Shown piece by piece: positions 10,500-20,399 of a DNA stretch of 64,000 nt. Source of the stretch: Hexactinellida sp. DTS-2022 (lineage: Eukaryota; Porifera; Hexactinellida); contig JAPNXP010000017.1 of assembly GCA_028753945.1 (NCBI GenBank), positions 1,922,001 to 1,986,000 on the forward strand, read 5' to 3'. The first letter of the stretch is position 1. Each line of letters begins with the position of its first letter. The position numbers and the translations under genes were made by a program. The notes under the pieces are model-generated. The model was not told where the DNA came from and did no database searches. It was given only the letters and a program-made list of their open reading frames with translations.

Positions 10500-10869
10500 C
10501 CTACGCTACTAACAACACAGTGACAATAGGTATTATTATAATATACTGTAGACTCTCGTTAATCGAAATTTGTTCGTATTATCCGGAATTTGTATCAACC
10601 GGAGTCACTTGCATACATTTGTATTATACAGCCATTTGTAAATACGCTCCTAATCCTGGTCTGATCCAATTTTAATACGCCTAATCACAAATTAATGTTA
10701 CGGTATAAGAGAGGTTCCAAACTTTAGCGCTCCTAAATTCAAATTTTCCAAAAATCATGCTAGGGGAATTAAACCTTGTTCGCCTTATCCGTGTTCGTAT
10801 TAACGGAGTGTACTATATTACAATATAGAGCATTCACAGCTTAATACCAGACAGGCTCAGGTTAGTCAG
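10500..10869. other. Intergenic spacer with degenerate MITEs
   Basis: Separates the EEF1B2 start codon from the UTX-like stop codon. From about 10546 to 10816 it holds a worn family A subtype element (ctgtagactctcgttaatcg to ttcgtattaacggagtgtac). Embedded at about 10632-10770 is a second repeat (acagccatttgtaaatacgctcctaatcc) also found at about 35988-36180. The EEF1B2 promoter should lie here; no motif was recognised. Confidence 0.55.
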
Positions 10870-12469
10870 CTAAGAGACGGGAGGAGGAGAGGTGTTAGAA
10901 GTGGCAGATTCCGAGGTGGCGGGGGGTGGCACGGGGGCAGAGAATGAGAGCTGCTCGGGACTGAGGAGAGGCTCGTCTGCGCTAGACCGGACCTTATGTA
11001 TGTGCTCTATGGGAACAGGCAGGGACCAAGCCAGCTTTAGAGTCGGCAGGTTCTTGCTCATGGTTGTGAGAGCCAAGTGGCTACTCTCACTGCTGCCGGC
11101 AAGCGACTCCAGGAATTGTATTTTGTTCTGCAGCGCAGCAGGGGTCCAGGTGTTCAGGAGGGAGGGGGTCTCGTTAAAGTACTTAATCGTGTTCTTGTAG
11201 CAGAGAAGTGCGTCTATGTTCTGTCCACAGGCCTCGTATAGAATGGCTAGGTTTATCCAGGAGGGGGTGCACCCTGGGTCGAGTTGTAGCGAGCAAATGT
11301 AGGCTTGTAGCGCGTCTAATGCCTGCTGCTGTTGGTGGTACAGGATTCCTATCGAGCACCAAATGAGGGGGGAGCAGCTCTTGCTCTCGAATGCCTTTTT
11401 GTAGGAGTTGAAGGCCTTCACGGTGTCTCCTAACTGGAATAGTATACTACGGTATTATACGCAAGATAATATATTGGGTCTGCTATAAAATAATAGGAAA
11501 GTTAAAAATAATATAAAGTAAAATCTCGTTAGAACGAACACCAGGGAACCGTAAAAATGTGTTCGCCTTATCCAGAATTTGTATTAACGAACATCATTGT
11601 ATTGAAAATATTTGAAGGGTGTATACTATACAGTGCAACCTCGATTATCCAAACTTGTTGTACAATGGCAATGGGTTGTACATATTAATGTCTAAGAACT
11701 GTTACTATAAACTGACCTGTGCGAATACTCTGCCGAACAGATAGTTCATGAACCCCGGCTGATTGTTGAGACTGTTGATGGGGGTTATAATCTTGTTGTC
11801 GGGAACAGACGCGAAGTAGTGCAGCTGGAGCCACTGCAGCATTAGTCCGGAGGCCAGGTGCGTGTCGTATGTCAGGTTTGAGGTCAGCAGGCCCCTCAGG
11901 ATGTGTACGGCCTCCTGATAAGACCCCTTCAGTATGTAGAGGTGTGCCAGGTGGAATAGCCCTCTCTCACGCAGCTCCGGGTAGCAGAGAATCTGGCAGA
12001 AGAACTCAATGCTCTGATCGAAGTTGCGCTGTAACTTAAGTATTTTCCCGAGCGAGTAGAATATCATGTGTTTCTTAGGGAACTGGTCGTCTAGCTCGAG
12101 TATGCGGTTAAACTGTAGTTTGGCCTGATCCAGTTTGTTGAGGTTCAGGTTAGCAACGCCAAGGCCGTATAGGATTTTAGTGTCATTAGGCCTGGTACCG
12201 GAAACGAGAGAGTACTTGCTGTAGGCCGATATTGTCTTCTGGAATTCCCTCAGATGCAGGTTCCAGTGGCCCAGCTGTATGTATATCTCTGCTGTGAGTC
12301 CATCCAGCTTGTTCTCCCTCAGCTTGAGCTCTGTCTCCTCCACGCACCTCGCCACGGTCTCAAGGATAGCTAGTTTGCTAGGAGAGGCCTGCACCTGTTC
12401 GTACGAGAAGCTGTCCAGACTGTAGGGGTCCAGAGTGGAGGGGGACTCGGGGCCGTTAGACACTGCCAT
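10870..12469 (-). CDS. UTX/KDM6A-like TPR protein without a JmjC domain
   Basis: Exons 12469-11717 and 11433-10870 join in phase 0 to give 438 aa. The whole length matches the TPR half of the histone H3K27 demethylases UTX/UTY. Markers are ELKLRENKLDGLTAEIYIQLGHWNL, RERGLFHLAHLYILKGSYQEA (both excerpted in part), WCSIGILYHQQQQALDALQA and NIDALLCYKNT, followed by the post-TPR AWSLPVPIEHI. In UTX these repeats bind partners in the COMPASS/MLL3-4 complex. The protein stops 50-odd residues after the TPRs in a Ser/Pro tail. No JmjC or zinc domain is encoded here, and no plausible donor site precedes the stop, so demethylase activity is not expected. The intron contains a worn family A MITE. Homology is secure; why the enzyme half is missing is unknown. 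Confidence 0.88.
11516..11640. repeat. Degenerate family A MITE
   Basis: Reads agtaaaatctcgttagaacg, gaacaccagggaaccgtaaa, ttcgccttatccagaatttg: a decayed family A body. Located in the intron of the UTX-like gene. Confidence 0.6.
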
Positions 12470-12550
12470 ATAAGGTAACAGGGATCTAGCTGGTAGCAGA
12501 TCGGGACAGGTTATTGCAGGGAATTAACCATTTGCAGATAGTACTGTATA

Positions 12551-12686
12551 CAGTAGAAGCTCGTTAGTACGAACACCAGGGGACCGTCAAAATGCGTTCG
12601 CTGTATATCCGGAATTCGTATTAATATTTGTATTGAAATGCTTTGGAGGGGATTGAAATAGTGTTCGTACTAACGAGGTTGTACTG
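12551..12686. mobile_element. MITE family A
   Basis: Ends CAGTAGAAGCTCGTTAGTAC and GTACTAACGAGGTTGTACTG, TA outside. It lies in the spacer between the UTX-like start and the RSRC2-like stop; the rest of that spacer shows nothing. Confidence 0.85.
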
Positions 12687-12755
12687 TATTTAGTGCTATA
12701 TTTGACAGGTTAACTGATCGCTTATTTATTGTAGACACACACAACACTAATCCGT

Positions 12756-15700
12756 TTAATTAACTTGATAGTAGTTCCCGTAGCCTAGCCCAGACCCCTT
12801 CATAAGGTGTGTGTGTACTCTGGACGCGTCATACTGCTTCTGCAGGTCATCCTGGGTCCGGTCGAACTTGTCGAGGTCCGGGGAGGGGAGGGAGGGGGGA
12901 GGGAAGTCGGGGGGGGACTTGAGACCCATCATTTTAGAGAACTTGTCCTTCTTCTCCTGGTTAACAGGCAGAGAGCTGGTCGCTGCTACGTACACGCGTC
13001 CTGTGCTCTTAACGACCGAGTCCTAAACACACACTCTGGTAAATAAATACGCATAATAGCCAGTATAATATACGCATAATAGCCAGTATAATATACGAAT
13101 ATACATCATAAAAGAACTGTCTCTTCATTGGTGTCTGCTGCTATCTCGGTCTAGCTATACAGTAGCTGTGTGCTCACCTTATGTCGCTGTTATTGCTGAG
13201 AGGTGCGGCGCTGGTGGCTAGATATACAGTCGAAAACTGTCAAAATAGAGACTCTATTCATACACAAATTACCTTATTTAGACACTAATTACAAGTCAAT
13301 CTCTTTATTGTAACGAACGTAACTAATTGTAACTGTATCTACTGTTAAGTTGTAACTGTATTTACTGTTAAGTTGTAACTGTATCTACTGTTAAGTTGTA
13401 ACTGTATCTACTGTTAAGACATAACATAAGTACATATGCGTATCCATGGTCCTCACCTCCTCTTCATTCTTGCTCCACAGCATTTTCTTCTTGCTCTGAA
13501 GGTGTCTGAACTTCTCTCTCGACATTCCAAACGGGTTGCCAGGCTGGACAGTGGCTCCGGAGTTCATAGCAGTCAGGGCAATCTCCACTTTTTCCTCGGG
13601 AGTGACCCCCTCCTGTCGGCCGAGGTGTCGGTCCCCTGGAGGGGACCTGGCGCTGGTTATGGCCCGGGGGGGCGTGCGGTCGCGCCGGGGCCTGTGGGAC
13701 CGGTCTCTGCGTATGGGGGAGCGGGACCGGCGGGGGGGACTCCTCCTGTGCCCCCTCCGCTCTCTCTCCGGGGACTCCGAGTCAGAGCTGGAGTGTCTGC
13801 CATACATACACTCATTAATAGGTATACACTCGGTTATAACGTACTCGCTTGGGAATGGAAAATAAGTATGGTAGAACCTCGTTAGTACGAACACGTTAAT
13901 AGTACGAAATTCCGGTTAATACGAACACTATTTTAGTCCCCTTAAAAGCATTTTCAATACAATTGATACTGGTTAATGCATGATAAGAATTCTGGAAAGG
14001 TGAACGCATTTTGACGGTCCCCTGGTGTTCCTACTAACGAGGTCCTATTGTACGTACTAACCGAGCTTACCCTATATAGAAATACATACTGCTTATAAAC
14101 ACTATTACGTACTAACCCAGGTACGTTATAACCGTCTTATACTGTACGTATATATAAACTGTAGTACAGTTATACCTGTGTCTCCTATGCTTGTGGTGCC
14201 TCCTGTGAGTGGGCCTCTCCTCCCTGTCCCTCCTATACCCGGGGTCTCTCTCTCTCTCTCTGTTCCTGTTAGTGCTCTCCTCATAGCGGCCCTCCTCCCT
14301 TATCCGCTCTCTGTAATACAAATCTACAGTTAACTCAAACAGTGAGCTATAAACACAAACCGGATTATTCCGGTATTTCGTTTCAACCCTTAACAATTAT
14401 AAATGAGCAATGAATAGAGTGATAATACCTACTTATTAATTATTATAAATTACTACATACGTAATTAGCGTATATAATGGAGTACGAAGGGAAGTTCAAA
14501 CAGTTCGGTAAGTCTATGAACACGGCTTCTCTCCTCACGAGCTCCCGGACTTCCCTCCCGGACCTCTTCATCGCGCCGGAGCCCCCGCACCCTCGGGACA
14601 GCGGGGCGGGCCTCACAGCGGACACCAAGCAGCCAGCTGGCTCCAAACAGAGACCGCGGGTGGCGGTACACGGGCCCGGGAGTCTGGCCAGACACCACGC
14701 GCCCGAGACGCGCGAGCAGGGAGAGGTCCTGGGGCGGGTCCCCTCCGCCCTCCCCAGGACCAGCTCCGTTAAGCTAGGCTACTACCAGTGGAAGAAGAAG
14801 CACCCCTGGAGGTACGCTATGTAACACATACGTTATGTAACACAAATTCCCGAGATTAGACACCTCTCTGACATTTTGTAAAACAAAAAGGATGTTTGTC
14901 CACATTGGGTAACCACCCCACCCCTTGGAAGCGTTACGTAACGTTTGAAATGCCCCTAATAGCGGTTATAGGATATATGTACAATGTATGTACAGTCGAC
15001 TCCGCTTAATAGAGCCACCGGTTAATAGATTTCTTCGCTTAATCGGGTCAAAGTAACCTGGTCCCGAGGTGACTCTATTAAGCGGAGTCGCCTATAATTA
15101 CAATTGAATTCCCACAGCTACCCGAGACCTAAACTGGTTATGAAGTCCGTAATCCAAGATAAGCTCCAGCAGCTGGCTGAGCTGCGGGCGCGGGCCCAGG
15201 GCCTGGAGAGAGACAACTCGCTTCTGGTGCAGGAGATCAAGGAGACCGACAAACAGATGGATGTAGACGCGAGAATGCTGCTGGAGAAACACGATCTGTT
15301 TCTGAGCAAGTTAGCACAGCTGAAACAAGGGTATGAGGGGAGAGTGGAACTCGCGAGAGAAGCGACCGAGACAAACAGTGATTCTCTAGCTGGAGACATC
15401 GATAGGCTCGAGAGAAAACTCGAAGAGGAAGTGAGGAAATTTATAATATATTACAGGCATTTACAGCTGTATTACAGTAAACTCGGTTATAACGTACCTT
15501 GGTTAGTACGTACCATTATTTTTTAACCAATTTTATAAAGCAGTATGTATTTCTATGTAGGGTACTTACTACGTACACTCGGATAATACATACATATTTT
15601 CCTTTCCCAAGGGGGTACGTTATAACCGAGTTCTACTGTAACCTTTCTAATTAGGAAAAGAGTGTGAAGTTAGAACAGGGACATCTGTCCGGACTAATTA

Positions 15701-16925
15701 GCTATCAGCAGAAGGAGTACCCTCTTAAAGCCATGGAGATATACGAGCTAAAGGGCCAGGAGGCGAGAATGGGACTGGTATACGAGCAGGAAGTGAGGGA
15801 GCTGAAGGGGACAATCGAGGAGGAGAAGGAACGCATGAGACAACGGGAAAACCGACGGAAAATAAATATATACCAAAAGATAACTGATATCGCAGTCAAG
15901 AATACTCCCGACCAGGTATCTGTATACTTAATGCAGTCCCTATCTAATAACACAGCGATTCCCAACCGTGGACTCCCTATAGAAAATATTATACATTCTG
16001 TGGACCCCCTCCCATTGACAGTAATACAGTAGATGTTGGATATAAGAACATATCGGATATAAGCACACTATGTTGGGAAACGGTTGCCATATACCCTATA
16101 TAATTTATGTCGGTTATAAGAACATTAAGTGCAGTTCCCGACGATGTACTTATAACCGACATCCACTGTATAAATTTGAGATCTTGTGGACCCAGGTTGG
16201 GAACCACTGCCTTAACCAATTGTGTATAAATAGGTTGTGTCTCAGTTGAGAGAGAACAAACACCTGCGAGAAGAAATAAAGAGTCACCAGTCGCACATAA
16301 GTAGGCTAACGAGCGAGGTGGATATTCTGTCGGAAAATGTGTTAGAAATAAAGAGGAGATGGAGAGAGAGAGAACAGGATAAGATTGATAAAGCTAAACC
16401 CAGTGATGATGCTGATTTAGAAATAAACGGAGATTCATTAGAATTCCCGAGACAACCCATACACATTATATTATAAACGCAGCTATTTATATGTATGCTA
16501 TCTATAAACACTTTATTACAGGTTTATGCAGTAGAACCTCGTAGTACGAACACCAGGGGACCGTCAAAATGCGTTCGTATTAACCGGAATTCGTATTAAC
16601 CAATTCATTTGTATTGAAATGCTTTCAAAGGGACTGAAAGTGTGTTCGTATTTTATCCAGAATTTCGTATTAACCGTGTTCATACTAACGAAGTTCTACT
16701 GTAATTAAATTCGTAGACACTAACTAAATAAATATTATAACTCACCGATCTAAATCAGTTCTTGGTTTCTCTGTTTGAACCTGGAGTAGAAACAATAATT
16801 GAGTACAAACTCAATAGAAATATGGAATTATTCTGTACCTTTTTCTCCTGTTTGCCCTCGTTTGAGACATCCGATAGCTCTTGTTCGGAGCTGGGGTCGT
16901 AGCTGTATGATACTAGCCCTGACAT
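12756..16925 (-). CDS. RSRC2: RSRC2-like RS-rich nuclear protein with SMAP domain
   Basis: Exons 16925-16839, 16780-16746, 14310-14176, 13796-13457, 13022-12756; all phases join, 287 aa. The middle is Arg/Ser/Glu/His-rich (RNRERERDPGYRRDREER, RSPPRRSRSPIRRDRSHR), as in splicing-associated RS proteins. After it come KKKMLWSKNEEE and the C-terminal SMAP-type block: KFSKMMGLKSP, DLQKQYDASRVHTHLMKGSG and LGYGN. The same order occurs in RSRC2. The role in RNA processing is inferred from the family. Exon 2 (35 nt) ends in CG and exon 3 starts with A, rebuilding an Arg codon across a 2.4-kb intron. That intron encloses an entire coiled-coil gene on the other strand. The next-most-likely label is another SMAP/RS protein. 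Confidence 0.8.
13317..13418. repeat. 24-bp tandem repeat (GTAACTGTATCTACTGTTAA)
   Basis: Four near-identical units of ttgtaactgtatctactgttaag. Located in the last intron of the RSRC2-like gene. A shorter 25-bp doublet (cgcataatagccagtataat) occurs at about 13049-13095. Confidence 0.85.
13868..14050. mobile_element. MITE family A
   Basis: Left end tggtagaacctcgttagtac (first bases altered), right end tactaacgaggtcctattg. The body is cagtccccttaaaagc and gacggtcccctggtgttcc. It is followed at about 14051-14150 by remnants of family H (gtacgttataaccg). Located in RSRC2-like intron 3. Confidence 0.8.
14477..16476 (+). CDS. Coiled-coil protein nested in the RSRC2-like intron, four exons
   Basis: Exons 14477-14811, 15118-15430, 15655-15915, 16246-16476; phases join, 379 aa. 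I do not recognise the protein. Residues 1-112 are Pro/Arg-rich and end in YYQWKKKHPWR. From about residue 120 to 350 it is a near-continuous Glu/Lys/Gln/Leu-rich coiled coil (DKLQQLAELRARAQGLERDN, EKERMRQRENRRKINI, LRENKHLREEIKSHQSHISR). The pattern is reminiscent of ciliary coiled-coil families such as DUF4515/CCDC proteins, but this is only resemblance. All three introns contain one MITE each (families D, H, C). The whole gene lies inside one intron of the RSRC2-like gene, on the opposite strand. An alternative acceptor at 16234 would add four residues in frame. Confidence 0.8.
14993..15092. mobile_element. MITE family D (CAGTCGACTCCGCTTAATAG)
   Basis: Ends CAGTCGACTCCGCTTAATAG and CTATTAAGCGGAGTCGCC. 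The body is gggtcaaagtaacctggtcc. Copies at 43414-43597 and 62660-62755. Located in intron 1 of the coiled-coil gene. Confidence 0.85.
15475..15638. mobile_element. MITE family H (CAGTAAACTCGGTTATAACG)
   Basis: Ends CAGTAAACTCGGTTATAACG and CGTTATAACCGAGTTCTACTG (21 bases, near-inverted), TA outside. Located in intron 2 of the coiled-coil gene. Confidence 0.85.
16027..16168. mobile_element. MITE family C
   Basis: Ends CAGTAGATGTTGGATATAAG and CTTATAACCGACATCCACTG, TA outside. It is embedded in a further short inverted phrase (gtggaccc...gggtccac style, 15960-16205: ttgggaaccactgc, ccccctcccattgac) that also appears at about 48285-48390. Located in intron 3 of the coiled-coil gene. Confidence 0.85.
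16529..16701. mobile_element. MITE family A
   Basis: Ends CAGTAGAACCTCGTAGTACG and TAACGAAGTTCTACTG. It lies between the 3' end of the nested coiled-coil gene and exon 2 of its host gene. Confidence 0.85.
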
Positions 16926-17009
16926 GGCAGCTAACACATATTCATTGAACTTCAAAAGTAAATAAAGAGTAACTACTATCAATATACAAACAAGTATAAC
17001 AAACAGAAA

Positions 17010-17170
17010 TAACTTATATGTAGACCGTCTATTTCTAGAACAGGTTTTCTTACATATAAATTAGTATTACCCAGACGGCAGGGGCTTTTGGTCTATAAAA
17101 TTTATAGACGGTAACAAATTTATACCTTAGTTTGTATGGACTTTTAAAGACCGTCTATATAAAGATGCTC
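17010..17170. repeat. Repeat family M (GTAGACCGTCTATTTCTAG)
   Basis: Begins TATGTAGACCGTCTATTTCT and ends AGACCGTCTATATAAAGATG. The interior is cagacggcaggggcttttgg. It sits between the RSRC2-like start codon and the actin-like pseudogene; the rest of that spacer is AT-rich with nothing recognised. Confidence 0.75.
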
Positions 17171-17237
17171 AACAAAACATAATAAAATATAAAATTATTT
17201 ACAACTAATATGAATATATCCCCATTTATAAAGAAAT

Positions 17238-18373
17238 TTACAACAAGCATTTTCTATGCATGATGGTTGGTCCGAACTCCCCGTAGTCCTCTAGTCTCCG
17301 CATGCAGACTCCCTGGAACTGGTCCGAGGCGGCTATAAGGGAGCCCCCCACCCAGCTCCCGTACCTCCCCTCCGGAGGAGACACCACTTCCAGCTGGCTG
17401 CCAGGCGGCGCCAGCCTGCCGATCTCCCTGCGCATGCGTTCCCTCATGCCCGGGAACCCCGCGTTACCGCCCGACAGCGAGATGTGGCCGTACAGCCGCG
17501 GGCGGATAGCCTTGTCGCACTTCATGACGGAGCTGTGTGCCAGGTCATGAATGCCCGGCATGCTCATTCCCAGTAGCGACGGGTTAAACAGCGGCTCTAT
17601 GCAGCGAAACCTCTCACTGCCGAGGGTGACTGTCGAGCCGTCCGGCAGCTCGTACTGTCTCTCAAACTCATCGCAGGCGTCGCACCTGTCCATGTCTCGC
17701 TTGTAGTCTGTAGAGACAAACCCGAGTGTCTCCTTTATGTGGCAGACCTGTGCCCGTTCTGCCGCGGTACAGAATGAGTAGCCTCTCTCGCAGGATGTCT
17801 TCATCAGATACTCAGTCGCGTCTCGTCCCGCTATGTCCATGCGCAGCACGCCGTCCGACACCGTGAGGCCTCTGAACACGGGAACAATGTGAGTCACTCC
17901 GTCTCCCGATTCGATCGCCAGCCCCGTGTCTCTGCCAGAGGCGAACAGAGCCAGCTGGGGGGAGGAACGGATGTGGAGAAATGGAATGTCGAAGGTCTCA
18001 AACATTATCTGAGTCATCTTCTCGCGGTTAGCTCTGGGATTGAAAGGCACCTCGGTTAGCAACAAACTGTGCTCTTCTGGGCTGACACGCAGCTCTTCGC
18101 AGAACGTGTGACGCCACAGAGTTCCATCCTATCCCAGTCGGTCACAACCCCATGTTCGATGGGGTACCTCAATGCCAGGACCCCGCGTTTGGATATAGCT
18201 TCTTTCCCACAGTAATTATCCTTCAGAGAAATTCCTATGAATATACCAGGCCTGCGGGGCCGACCGACAACAGACGGAAATACACAGCTTGGCAAATCTT
18301 CCTGGGCGAATCCTGCTTTTATCCAACCAGACCCATTGTCAATAACAATGCTAGGTACTTTATCTGCAGACAT
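17238..18373 (-). pseudogene. Frameshifted copy of the divergent actin
   Basis: An intronless copy, inverted relative to 18491-19627 and about 97 percent identical to it in protein. One base is missing near 18122 (the intact gene reads ATGGAGACTCTG where this copy reads ATGGAACTCTG), shifting the frame after residue 84. The remaining 275 codons stay open to the matching stop. Length is 1136 nt against 1137 nt in the intact copy. Amino-acid differences are few (for example GISLKD for GNSIKD, DGVLRMD for DAVLCMD). It could be a very young pseudogene, an assembly or sequencing error, or a gene needing a ribosomal frameshift; the sequence alone cannot decide. Confidence 0.8.
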
Positions 18374-18490
18374 TGCTAGTTTGGATTTATCGCAAGATTT
18401 ACAAAAGTTAATAAACCTTTGACTTAGGTTTATACTTTCTTCATTGTCGATTGAGAATTATATTGACAACCATAGTAGCGAATTTGTAAA

Positions 18491-19627
18491 ATGTCTGCAG
18501 ATAAAGTACCCAGCATTGTTATTGACAATGGGTCTGGTTGGATAAAAGCAGGATTCGCCCAGGAAGATTTGCCAAGCTGTGTATTTCCGTCTGTTGTCGG
18601 TCGGCCCCGCAGGCCTGGTATATTCATAGGAAATTCGATAAAGGATAATTACTGTGGGAAAGAGGCTATATCCAAACGCGGGGTCCTGGCATTGAGGTAC
18701 CCCATCGAACATGGGGTTGTGACCGACTGGGATAGGATGGAGACTCTGTGGCGTCACACGTTCTGCGAAGAGCTGCGTGTCAGCCCAGAAGAGCACAGTT
18801 TGTTGCTAACCGAGGTGCCTTTCAATCCCAGAGCTAACCGCGAGAAGATGACTCAGATAATGTTTGAGACCTTCGACATTCCATTTCTCCACATCCGTTC
18901 CTCCCCCCAGCTGGCTCTGTTCGCCTCTGGCAGAGACACGGGGCTGGCGATCGAATCGGGAGACGGAGTGACTCACATTGTTCCCGTGTTCAGAGGCCTC
19001 ACGGTGTCGGACGCCGTGCTGTGCATGGACATAGCGGGACGAGACGCGACTGAGTATCTGATGAAGATATCCTGCGAGAGAGGCTACTCATTCTGTACCT
19101 CGGCAGAACGGACACAGGTCTGCCACATAAAGGAGACACTCGGGTTTGTCTCTACAGACTACAAGCGAGACATGGACAGGTGCGACGCCTGCAATGAGTT
19201 TGAGAGACAGTACGAGCTGCCGGACGGCTCGACAGTCACCCTCGGCAGTGAGAGGTTTCGCTGCATAGAGCCGCTGTTTAACCCGTCGCTAATGGGAATG
19301 AGCATGCCGGGCATTCAGGACCTGGCACACGACTCCGTCATGAAGTGCGACAAGGCTATCCGTCCGCGGCTGTACGGCCACATCTCGCTGTCGGGCGGTA
19401 ACGCGGGGTTCCCGGGCATGAGGGAACGCATGCGTAGGGAGATCGGCAGGCTAGCGCCGCCCGGCAGCCAGCTGGAAGTGGTGTCTCCTCCGGAGGGGAG
19501 GTACGGGAGCTGGGTGGGGGGCTCCCTCATAGCCGCCTCGGACCAGTTCCAGGGAGTCTGCATGCGGAGACTAGAGGACTACGGGGAGTTCGGACCAACC
19601 ATCGTGCATAGAAAATGCTTGTTGTAA
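18491..19627 (+). CDS. Divergent actin, intronless, intact
   Basis: 378 aa, the length of actin (375-377), with recognisable actin blocks throughout: [13 protein letters not shown] (phosphate loop 1), FNPRANREKMTQIMFETF, ESGDGVTHIVP (loop 2), ELPDGSTVTLGSERFRC, GHISLSGGNAGFPGMRERM and a C-terminal HRKCLL. It is roughly half identical to ordinary actin by eye, too divergent to be a standard cytoplasmic actin, yet lacking the insertions of ARPs. Two nucleotide-site residues differ: the catalytic Gln137 position is Ser138 here, and the Asp of DSGDGVTH is Glu155. Reduced or altered ATP hydrolysis is therefore possible (inference). The start is at the conserved N-terminus. It is divergently paired with the broken copy; only 117 bp separate the two start codons. 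Confidence 0.92.
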   Translation: MSADKVPSIVIDNGSGWIKAGFAQEDLPSCVFPSVVGRPRRPGIFIGNSIKDNYCGKEAISKRGVLALRYPIEHGVVTDWDRMETLWRHTFCEELRVSPEEHSLLLTEVPFNPRANREKMTQIMFETFDIPFLHIRSSPQLALFASGRDTGLAIESGDGVTHIVPVFRGLTVSDAVLCMDIAGRDATEYLMKISCERGYSFCTSAERTQVCHIKETLGFVSTDYKRDMDRCDACNEFERQYELPDGSTVTLGSERFRCIEPLFNPSLMGMSMPGIQDLAHDSVMKCDKAIRPRLYGHISLSGGNAGFPGMRERMRREIGRLAPPGSQLEVVSPPEGRYGSWVGGSLIAASDQFQGVCMRRLEDYGEFGPTIVHRKCLL

Positions 19628-19746
19628 ATTTGATATTCGATTTGTAAATATTCATTCATATTATTGATTTGTAATTTTACATTGTAAATCATGTTGAATT
19701 TATCTGCTAATTAATTACTAATTACGTTAGAAAGCTAATATAATAA

Positions 19747-19935
19747 ATGCAAGTCAAGCCCCCCACGCCCAACCTCAGGGTCTGGAGGTCATTCATAGTC
19801 GGCTGGACTCTCATAACATTCGCGTACGGCTTCTGGGTTATCGACGGGACCAGCGTAATCCGGGATCTAACTCGCCTCGTGAAGGGGAAGAGTAAGCCGG
19901 TTGAGGGAAATAGCAAACCCACAGAAGAAAATTAG
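19747..19935 (+). CDS. Small single-pass membrane protein, unrecognised
   Basis: 62 codons including stop. The ORF has GC-rich, coding-like codon use in AT-rich surroundings. A hydrophobic segment at about residues 16-34 (FIVGWTLITFAYGFWVI) follows a short basic N-terminus; the tail is charged (LVKGKSKPVEGNSK). Size and layout resemble small mitochondrial inner-membrane assembly or subunit proteins, but I recognise no family. A similar mini-ORF follows at 20190. Confidence 0.5.
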   Translation: MQVKPPTPNLRVWRSFIVGWTLITFAYGFWVIDGTSVIRDLTRLVKGKSKPVEGNSKPTEEN

Positions 19936-20189
19936 TCATTTATTATTATATAATTTTATTAAATATAACCAGGACTTAATTAATAGTAACGGGTTATTAT
20001 AGATGGAATGGGTCCTAAATTACTTTAGCAGTTTAAGCACAACCTGTTTTCGTATCCGGACCTGCCCAATAGATTATCGAATTATTCTACGTTTGACAGT
20101 TGCGAATTTTAATGGTCTGTTTTATGACTTAACACCATTTATGGTTTAATCAGCAGCCTAATTAGAATAGCTTATCTCTTGATAGCTCT

Positions 20190-20399
20190 ATGCCTAACTA
20201 CAGCTATCTGACTAGTATGGTCCGGCCGAGAGGAATAAAGTTCTCGCCAGGAACACTCACGATAGAGAAAGCTCGTCTATGGATAAAACCGCTTGTGCTA
20301 TACACAAGTTCAGTTTTTGTAATGTTCGTATTCATGACCGAGTGGAGAGTCATTATGGGGCATGTGCCTATCTACAAAAATAAGTGGAAAGACGAATAA
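20190..20399 (+). CDS. Small single-pass membrane protein, unrecognised
   Basis: 69 aa with one hydrophobic segment at about residues 33-50 (KPLVLYTSSVFVMFVFM), then TEWRVIMGHVPIYKNKW and an acidic end. The basic N-terminal third (SMVRPRGIKFSPGTLTIEKA) could target mitochondria. No family was recognised. It is immediately upstream of PHF12 and in the same orientation. The 20-kb spacer on either side shows AT-rich DNA and a (TG)n run at 20642-20661. Confidence 0.5.
   Translation: MPNYSYLTSMVRPRGIKFSPGTLTIEKARLWIKPLVLYTSSVFVMFVFMTEWRVIMGHVPIYKNKWKDE

Noticed and set aside
13436..13885. 149-codon plus-strand ORF
   Set aside because: Antisense of the RS-repeat exon of the RSRC2-like gene, which has in-phase splice sites and RSRC2 motifs.
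14443..14698. First exon of the RSRC2-like gene overlapping the coiled-coil gene start
   Set aside because: ATG-containing frames there end at phase 0 donors or lack donors, whereas the exons at 16.8-16.9 kb give a matching phase.
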